A DNA stretch of 64,000 bases from RPQJ01 sp963846315 (GTDB lineage: Bacteria > Pseudomonadota > Gammaproteobacteria > Steroidobacterales > Steroidobacteraceae), in contig CAWJVM010000008.1 of NCBI GenBank assembly GCA_963846315.1, positions 1 to 64,000 of the forward strand. The letters are read 5' to 3'. Shown piece after piece: positions 58,739 to 64,000 of this stretch (its first letter is position 1; the number at the start of each line of letters is the position of its first letter). The notes beneath the pieces were generated by a model that did no database searches, had not been told where the DNA came from, and saw only the letters and a program-made list of their open reading frames with translations. A program made the position numbers and the translations under genes.

Positions 58739-59485
58739 TCAAGTCATGACGCGAGCGTAAGTGTCCTGGTTGGCGACGTAGCACGAACAGGCCGACTTCT
58801 CGAGTCCGCGGCGGTCGAGCACCGTGATGGCGCCACGACTGTAGCGGATCAGCTTCTGCTGCTGCAGGGAACCGGCCGCATGCGTCACCCCTGCGCGACG
58901 CACGCCGAGGATGGAGGCCAGTGCCTCGTGCGTCGAGTGGAAGTGGTCCGAGTGCGCGCGGTCGCGGGTCATCAGCAGCCAGCGGGCCAGCCGCGCCTCG
59001 ACGACGTGAAATCTCGTGCACGCGACGGTCTGTGCCGATTGGCACATGACGACGTGAACGTAACGCTGCAGGCGGCCGCGCAGTGCGACGCTGCGCGCGA
59101 GCTCTTCGCGAAACGAGGCGGCGTCGATCCGCCAGGCCGTGCCGGAGTCCTGCACGAGCGCGAGCGCGGGTGCGACGGCGACGCCGAGCACCAGTGAGGT
59201 GCCCAGCATCCCCTCGTCGCCGACGAGGCCCACTTGCAACTGGTCGTGTCCGTGCAGCGTCGTGATCAGCGATACGGAGCCGCCGGTAGGGAAATAGACG
59301 TCGGCAATGCGCTTGCCTGGTTCGTACAGTACGTCGGCCGTGGCCAGCTCAATGGCACTGGACTTGCCCAGCAGTCGGCGTCGGTCCAGGTCGGGCAGGC
59401 CTGCAAGCAACCCGTTGGTCGCCGCGGCCCGTTTGTCGGTTTGCATCGGAGAGTGTTTCATCACGGCTGCATTCGGCGGGTGCAT
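58739..59485 (-). CDS. Crp/Fnr-family transcriptional regulator (copy B)
   Basis: 248-aa paralogue of the next gene downstream: the same beta-roll (VLYEPGKRIADVYFPTGGSV) and HTH (THEALASILGVRRAGVTHAA) and a C-terminal ACSC cysteine motif. The start could be the ATG at 59461. The two genes are on the same strand with 107 bp between, so they may have separate promoters. An intrinsic terminator upstream isolates it from the envelope genes. Confidence 0.88.
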   Translation of the reverse strand: MHPPNAAVMKHSPMQTDKRAAATNGLLAGLPDLDRRRLLGKSSAIELATADVLYEPGKRIADVYFPTGGSVSLITTLHGHDQLQVGLVGDEGMLGTSLVLGVAVAPALALVQDSGTAWRIDAASFREELARSVALRGRLQRYVHVVMCQSAQTVACTRFHVVEARLARWLLMTRDRAHSDHFHSTHEALASILGVRRAGVTHAAGSLQQQKLIRYSRGAITVLDRRGLEKSACSCYVANQDTYARVMT

Positions 59486-59554
59486 CGAGCCTGAGCGGCT
59501 TCCACGCAGGGGTCTGTGCGGTGACTCACCCAGCGCAATGCCGCGTTGCGAACG

Positions 59555-59587
59555 AAAAAAAGACCCGGGATCGTTGCCGATCCCGGG
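59555..59587 (-). terminator. Intrinsic terminator
   Basis: On the minus strand: CCCGGGATCG, GCAA loop, CGATCCCGGG, then TC and seven T residues. It ends transcripts arriving from the small envelope genes to the right before copy B of the Crp/Fnr pair. Confidence 0.92.
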
Positions 59588-59709
59588 CCGCTTCGCGTGG
59601 GTGGGGGGTGCACAGCACGCGCTGCATCCTGCTCACGTGCGTACGGCGCCCCCGTTCTTGACGGACTTCACGCCGTCCAACTTTCCTGGCGATTCCTGTA
59701 TCGCGCGTT

Positions 59710-59739
59710 GCGGGTCGGTGCGATGTCGCACCGACCCGC
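59710..59739. terminator. Strong stem-loop after the small membrane protein gene
   Basis: 13-bp perfect stem GCGGGTCGGTGCG / CGCACCGACCCGC with an ATGT loop, 13 bp beyond the stop of the small gene. It has no T-run and is followed about 120 bp later by a true terminator. Confidence 0.5.
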
Positions 59740-59751
59740 GCTTCGGTGCGG

Positions 59752-59898
59752 CTAGACGCGACGGCCCTGGATCACGTTGATCACCACGACGATGATGGCC
59801 AGCACCAGCAGGATGTGGATGAAGCCGCCCAGGGTATAGGAGCTGACCAGCCCCAACAGCCACAGCACGGCAAGAATGACTGCGATGGTCCATAGCAT
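59752..59898 (-). CDS. Lmo0937-family small membrane protein
   Basis: 48-aa protein, too short for most ORF cut-offs. It begins MLWTIAVILAVLWLLGLVSS, followed by a second helix (GGFIHILLVLAIIVVVINVI) and the basic end QGRR, the family pattern. GAGGAGATAACA precedes the ATG. It is 39 bp downstream of the glycine-zipper gene on the same strand. These proteins are often stress-induced; function is unknown. Confidence 0.85.
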   Translation of the reverse strand: MLWTIAVILAVLWLLGLVSSYTLGGFIHILLVLAIIVVVINVIQGRRV

Positions 59899-59937
59899 TG
59901 TTATCTCCTCGTAGGGGTCAGGTTGAAATCAGGGGCT

Positions 59938-60480
59938 TCAGCGCCGATCGGCGTTGTCGTTCAGGACCAGTTCGCCGTTCTCGACTGCAATGCTGCTGCC
60001 CGGGTCGTGATCCATGCGCACGGTGCCTTCGTGATCGCCAAGGCGGTAGCGCACCTGGTAGCCGTCGGGCTTCTGCACCGAGTCGTAGACCGTGCGGCAA
60101 CGCTGTTCGACGGACTGGGTCGTATTGTTCTGCTGGATGTGCTTCTGGACCTCGCTGCCGGCGTAGCCACCGGCCGCGGCACCGGCCACGGTAGCGATCG
60201 TCTGGCCATCGCCGTGACCGACCTGGTTGCCGAGCACGCCACCCGCGACCGCGCCAATGATGGCGCCGGTCACGCGCTTCGGATCCTTGACTGCCGCCTG
60301 GTGAGTGACGACTTCGCTGCCGCAAACCTGACGCGGCGCCTTGACGGTGCGCGACATCGGCTCGACGTTGAGCACCTTGGCCGACCGTCCCTGGTCGATA
60401 TTCTGGTAGCCGGCGTAGGCGCCGGCCGCGGTGACCGCGATGCCGCCAACGACCAGCCCGGTCAGTAGTGATTTGTTCAT
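59938..60480 (-). CDS. Glycine-zipper 2TM-domain envelope protein
   Basis: 180-aa exported protein with an N-terminal hydrophobic signal/anchor (LLTGLVVGGIAVTAAGAYAG), a glycine-zipper segment typical of the Rickettsia 17-kDa antigen family (VTGAIIGAVAGGVLGNQVG and IATVAGAAAGGYAGSEVQK), and a C-terminal beta domain (GYQVRYRLGDHEGTVRMD). Family members are envelope-associated with largely unknown roles. Cotranscribed with the small membrane protein downstream. Confidence 0.87.
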   Translation of the reverse strand: MNKSLLTGLVVGGIAVTAAGAYAGYQNIDQGRSAKVLNVEPMSRTVKAPRQVCGSEVVTHQAAVKDPKRVTGAIIGAVAGGVLGNQVGHGDGQTIATVAGAAAGGYAGSEVQKHIQQNNTTQSVEQRCRTVYDSVQKPDGYQVRYRLGDHEGTVRMDHDPGSSIAVENGELVLNDNADRR

Positions 60481-60669
60481 CTGGCTTCTCCATTCGACGG
60501 CACCCGTCGCACGGAAAATTCCCGAAACGGAACTGTGTGGTCGATGTCCTGCAGGCTACTCCGACCGGCGGAACGGTCTGTTCGCTACCGCACTGATCCC
60601 ATCCGGCGCCTGCCCGAGGCGACCGATCGTCTGTGCGGGAGCGTACCGAATCGTGGCTGACTGCCGCGG

Positions 60670-62052
60670 ATGATCAAGCGTATGCGACGCCTGCTGCACG
60701 CCATGGTCCTGCTGTTGCCCCTTGCGGGGTGCAGTACCTTGCCGCACGTCACAACGGAAAGCGTCCCTGCCTCGGTGCCGGCACAGGTCGAGGGTGCGCA
60801 CGGACCGCTTCCTGCCGCGCGCAGCCGCGAGATCCTCGCCGGACTCGAGCGCGGCGCCGACGAGACGGGCATCTTCGATCGTCACCTGGCGGTCGAGCAA
60901 GCCGTGACCGGGACTCCACTCGTCAGTGGCAACCGCGTGCGCCTGCTCGAGGATGGGCCGGACACCTACCGCGCCATGTTCGAGGCCATCGCAGGCGCCA
61001 GCGACCACATCAACATGGAAACCTACATCCTCGAGGATGACGGCGTCGGCCGCCGCTTTGCGGATGCGTTGCTCGAAAAGCAGCAGCAAGGCGTGCAAGT
61101 GAACCTGATCTACGACAGCGTGGGCACGCTGGGTACCCCGGAAGAGTTTTTCCAGCGCCTGCGCGACGGCGGCATCCGCACGTTGCAGTTCAATCCCGTC
61201 AACCCGGCGACCGCGAAGGCCGGCTGGGACGTGAACCAGCGTGATCACCGCAAACTGCTGATCGTCGATGGTCGCACCGTGTTTCTCGGTGGCATCAATA
61301 TCAGCAGCGTGTACTCGGGTGGATCGTCCCGCCGCTCGTCGAAACCGCGTCCCGAAGGCGGGCCACCCTGGCGGGATACCGACCTGCAGATCGACGGACC
61401 CGTGGTCGCGGAGTTCCAGAAGCTATTCCTTGCCACTTGGGCTGCGCAAAAAGGTGAACCGCTGGCCGCGCGCAATTTCTACCCGACGCTGCAGCCGCAA
61501 GGCAAGGAGGTCGTGCGCGCGATCGGCAGTTCGCCCGACAATGAATTCTCCCCCATTTACGTAACCCTGCTGTCGGCGATCGCCAGTGCCGAGACCGAGG
61601 TCTGGCTGACCAACGCCTACTTCGTCCCGGACCCGCAGCTGCTGGCCGCACTGAAATCCGCCGCGGCGCGCGGTGTCGACGTGCGTGTGGTGCTCCCCGG
61701 GCGCACCGACTCGGCGCTGGTTTTCCACGCTGGTCGCTCGTACTACGAGCAGTTGCTGCGGGACGGCGTCATCCTGTTCGAGCGCCGCCATGCGCTGCTG
61801 CATGCGAAGACCGCCGTGATCGACGGTGTCTGGTCCACCGTCGGTTCGACCAATCTCGATTGGCGCAGCTTCCTGCACAACCAGGAAGTGAACGCCGTGG
61901 TGCTGGGCACCGAGTTCGGTGACCGCATGCGCAAGGCGTTTGTCGCCGACGTGGCACAGTCCGACGAGATCACGCTGGAGCAATGGCACAAGCGCTCTGC
62001 AGTGACGCGCGTCAAGGAGCAGTTCGCGCGGCTCTGGGAATACTGGCTGTAG
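60670..62052 (+). CDS. Phospholipase D / cardiolipin synthase-like lipoprotein
   Basis: 460-aa protein. The N-terminus has a lipobox LAGC (about residues 18-21), so it is probably lipid-anchored in the envelope rather than polytopic like ClsA. Two HKD motifs are intact: HRKLLIVDG (about 197-205) and HAKTAVIDG (about 378-386), each with the distal Asp. It could make cardiolipin or hydrolyse phosphodiesters; being a lipoprotein favours periplasmic/outer membrane action. Convergent with the sorbosone-dehydrogenase-like gene. Confidence 0.9.
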   Translation: MIKRMRRLLHAMVLLLPLAGCSTLPHVTTESVPASVPAQVEGAHGPLPAARSREILAGLERGADETGIFDRHLAVEQAVTGTPLVSGNRVRLLEDGPDTYRAMFEAIAGASDHINMETYILEDDGVGRRFADALLEKQQQGVQVNLIYDSVGTLGTPEEFFQRLRDGGIRTLQFNPVNPATAKAGWDVNQRDHRKLLIVDGRTVFLGGINISSVYSGGSSRRSSKPRPEGGPPWRDTDLQIDGPVVAEFQKLFLATWAAQKGEPLAARNFYPTLQPQGKEVVRAIGSSPDNEFSPIYVTLLSAIASAETEVWLTNAYFVPDPQLLAALKSAAARGVDVRVVLPGRTDSALVFHAGRSYYEQLLRDGVILFERRHALLHAKTAVIDGVWSTVGSTNLDWRSFLHNQEVNAVVLGTEFGDRMRKAFVADVAQSDEITLEQWHKRSAVTRVKEQFARLWEYWL

Positions 62053-62074
62053 CCGCGGCGCGGCAACAGCCGAT

Positions 62075-63409
62075 TCACTGTCGCGGCATTGCGGCGATCA
62101 CGCGCCACACGGTGTTGCCGACGTCGTCCGCGACCAGCAGTGCGCCCTTGCTGTCAATGACGACGCCCACCGGGCGGCCGCGGGCGTTGCCGTCGGCATC
62201 GACGAACCCGGCGAGTACGTCGAGCGGCAGGCCACTGGGTTGCCCGCCGACAAACGGCACGAAGATCACCTTGTAGCCGCTGTGCGGCCGGCGGTTCCAC
62301 GAACCGTGCTGGCCGATGAACATGCCCTGCTGGTACTGGGCGGGCAGGGCATTGTGCGAGGAGTGCGCCAGGCCGAGCGAGGCCGTGTGCGCACCCAGGG
62401 AGTAGTCGGGCGCGATGGCGGTGGCCACGAGGTCCGGCCGCTGCGGCGTGACGCGCGTGTCCACGTGCTGCCCGTAGTAACTGTAGGGCCAGCCGTAAAA
62501 CGCGCCGTCGCGCACGGCCGTCATGTAGTCGGGGACGAGGTCGTCACCGAGTTCGTCACGCTCGTTGACCGTCGTCCACAGCGCCCCTGTCACGGGCTCC
62601 CACGCGAGTCCATTGGCGTTGCGCAGTCCGGTGGCGAAGACACGATGGTTGCCACTGCGCAGGTCGATTTCCCAGATCGCGGCGCGGCCGGCCTCTTCGG
62701 CCATGCCGTGCTCGGCGACGTTGCTGTTGGAGCCCACCGTCGCATACAGCTTGCTGCCGTCCACGCTCGCGATCAGGCCTTTGGTCCAGTGATGATTGCG
62801 TGGCCCGGCCGGGAGGGCGGTGACTTTCACGCCGACGGCATCGATATGCTGCTGCCCCGGTTGATACGGAAACCGCAGGATGGCGTCCGTGGCGGCTGCG
62901 TAGAGATCGCTTCCCACCAACGCCATGCCGAACGGCGAATTCAGCCCCTCGAGCAAGGCGCTGCTGAGGTCAGCTACGCCGTCGCCATCGGTGTCTCGCA
63001 GCAGGGTGATCCGGTTGGCGCTCGGTGTGCCCGCGCCGGCCTTCTTCATGAAGTAGCCCATCACGCGGCTCCTGATTCCCGCCGAATCGACGGGTCGCGG
63101 CGGCGCATTGGTTTCCGCGACCAGCACGTCGCCGTTGGGCAGGACGTACAACCAGCGCGGGTGATCGAGCCCGCGGGCGAACGCGTTGACGGTCATGCCG
63201 GACGCAGCCTGGGGTTGCCCACCCTGCGGCCAACCCACCGCCGGAGCCACGTTCACCGTCGGCACGAGCGTCGCCGCTGGAGCGGGCAGCTCGGGATGCG
63301 GTCCGAGACCTGCGGTACTGGACAGCGGCTCGGTGCTGCACGCGGTCGCGCAGGTTACCAGCAACAGGGCCATGCGGATGACTGGACGGCGCGGCGAGTT
63401 CGGCTTCAT
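62075..63409 (-). CDS. L-sorbosone dehydrogenase-type PQQ sugar dehydrogenase
   Basis: 444-aa exported, probably lipoprotein (CATACST lipobox, Cys near 24). The rest is a six-bladed propeller of the soluble glucose/sorbosone dehydrogenase family: DHPRWLYVLPNGDVLVAE, LNSPFGMALVGSDLY, and DGAFYGWPYSYYGQ are typical. Oxidation of an aldose/sorbosone with PQQ is inferred from family; other sugars are possible. No pqq genes are in the window. Confidence 0.87.
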   Translation of the reverse strand: MKPNSPRRPVIRMALLLVTCATACSTEPLSSTAGLGPHPELPAPAATLVPTVNVAPAVGWPQGGQPQAASGMTVNAFARGLDHPRWLYVLPNGDVLVAETNAPPRPVDSAGIRSRVMGYFMKKAGAGTPSANRITLLRDTDGDGVADLSSALLEGLNSPFGMALVGSDLYAAATDAILRFPYQPGQQHIDAVGVKVTALPAGPRNHHWTKGLIASVDGSKLYATVGSNSNVAEHGMAEEAGRAAIWEIDLRSGNHRVFATGLRNANGLAWEPVTGALWTTVNERDELGDDLVPDYMTAVRDGAFYGWPYSYYGQHVDTRVTPQRPDLVATAIAPDYSLGAHTASLGLAHSSHNALPAQYQQGMFIGQHGSWNRRPHSGYKVIFVPFVGGQPSGLPLDVLAGFVDADGNARGRPVGVVIDSKGALLVADDVGNTVWRVIAAMPRQ

Positions 63410-63517
63410 GGGTGTGTGGAGTGTGCAGTGGCGGCGTGAGGTGTCTGCCAGTCAACGCTGGCGTCTGCGCTGACAGGTGTCGGTACGCTGTCGCACAGAC
63501 TGAACGCTCCTGCGCCC

Positions 63518-63688
63518 TTACTGTCTGCCGTCAGGTCGGACGAAGAAGGTCGACCCCTGAGTGGCTGCACCGAGGAAGGGCATGGGACTGTTGACGACCG
63601 TAACCGACGCGCCCTGGGATGTCGTGTTCCGCACGAACGGCTCGCCTGTCGGGCCCCACACTGCACCGGTTCCACACGCGACGAGTTG
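63518..63688 (-). pseudogene. Possible remnant of a coding sequence (C-terminal fragment)
   Basis: Minus-strand frame reading VACGTGAVWGPTGEPFVRNT and ending STFFVRPDGRQ stop has protein-like composition over about 55 codons, but upstream it runs antisense into the NdvB-like gene with no plausible start. It may be a leftover of a displaced gene, or chance. Confidence 0.25.
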
Positions 63689-64000
63689 ATGCGGTCCCAC
63701 CTGAGCCATAGTGCAGGTTCCAACGGGGAATCCGCATTCGAGTCCGCCGAAGTCATCCGGGCCGAGATCTTCAGCGCGGAGCGACTGGAGCAACACGCGG
63801 CCAGTCTCGCTGCCGCCCAGGGCGTCACGACCCGCCCGGTCGCGGTCCAACCGCTGACCGCGCGACTGCGAAATAACCACAAGGCACTGCTCGACGCGCA
63901 CCGCACCATCGCCAAATCCATCGCCGCGGGCGGGGCCATCACGCCAGCGGCCGAGTGGCTCGTCGACAATTACCACGTCGTCGAGGCGCAGATCCGCCAG
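63689..64000 (+). CDS. Cyclic beta-1,2-glucan synthase-like protein NdvB (3'-truncated by window edge)
   Basis: 104 codons open to the edge. It reads SAEVIRAEIFSAERLEQHAA, then LTARLRNNHKALLDAHRTIA, ITPAAEWLVDNYHVVEAQIR, the recognisable N-terminus of the very large cyclic glucan synthases (glycosyltransferase family 84 plus phosphorylase-type domains). These make osmoregulated periplasmic glucans. The rest lies outside the window, so intactness is unknown. Confidence 0.8.
   Translation, partial: MRSHLSHSAGSNGESAFESAEVIRAEIFSAERLEQHAASLAAAQGVTTRPVAVQPLTARLRNNHKALLDAHRTIAKSIAAGGAITPAAEWLVDNYHVVEAQIRQ

Overview
The window is GC-rich, densely coded bacterial chromosome with Gram-negative envelope genes (Kdo transferase, Kdo kinase, a heptosyltransferase-like enzyme, TolC, DsbD, lipoproteins). 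The gene groupings aroQ-accB-accC, pcm/tolC/waaA and slyX, together with a CIRCE operator overlapping a heat-shock-type promoter in front of groES-groEL, suggest a gammaproteobacterium of the Xanthomonadales/Nevskiales/Steroidobacter type. This assignment is inference; there is no rRNA or marker gene to settle it. I saw no tRNA, rRNA or CRISPR.

Layout. 1-10.9 kb is a catabolic block: a 5'-truncated arylsulfatase, then on the minus strand a coniferyl-aldehyde-type dehydrogenase, a GMC flavoprotein translationally coupled to a gluconate-2-dehydrogenase-subunit-3-like Tat protein, an FMN alpha-hydroxyacid dehydrogenase, and a glycyl radical enzyme with its activase, divergent from an AraC-type regulator. 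The regulator is frameshifted and the glycyl radical enzyme probably is too. 11-13.8 kb holds two orphan genes between 40-bp direct repeats, two bactofilins and an intergenic stretch with a 28-bp inverted repeat. 13.8-21.6 kb is core metabolism and folding: accC, accB, aroQ, a TlpA-like thioredoxin, DsbD with a duplicated alpha domain, and groES-groEL. 21.6-28.1 kb carries three exported beta-propeller redox proteins, one of which appears to fuse a PQQ dehydrogenase to a PhlG-like C-C hydrolase domain.

28.2-37.9 kb mixes small transporters, MAPEG, RarD, a YgbA-like protein, nitroreductase, apt, an MFS pump, glnE and a DUF6165 gene. 37.9-38.9 kb is a decayed patch (IS110-type remnant, truncated creatininase). 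39-46.4 kb has a large FAD oxidase, a zf-CHCC protein and the LPS-core/TolC genes. 46.6-53.8 kb holds a GGDEF-EAL protein, MOSC protein, DUF2959 lipoprotein, an HU-like protein, padR-pspC, slyX, GST and an Lrp regulator. 54-57 kb has an ornithine-cyclodeaminase-family protein, arginase, and a coupled barnase/barstar pair. 57-64 kb has two adjacent Crp/Fnr paralogues, small envelope proteins, a lipoprotein phospholipase D, an L-sorbosone-dehydrogenase-type protein and the start of an NdvB-like glucan synthase.

Cross-cutting pattern: short tandem arrays with 7-nt or 9-nt units begin at or immediately after the stop codons of four genes (glnE, DUF6165, zf-CHCC, MOSC). The window has several putative PQQ enzymes but no PQQ biosynthesis genes, so the cofactor must come from elsewhere.
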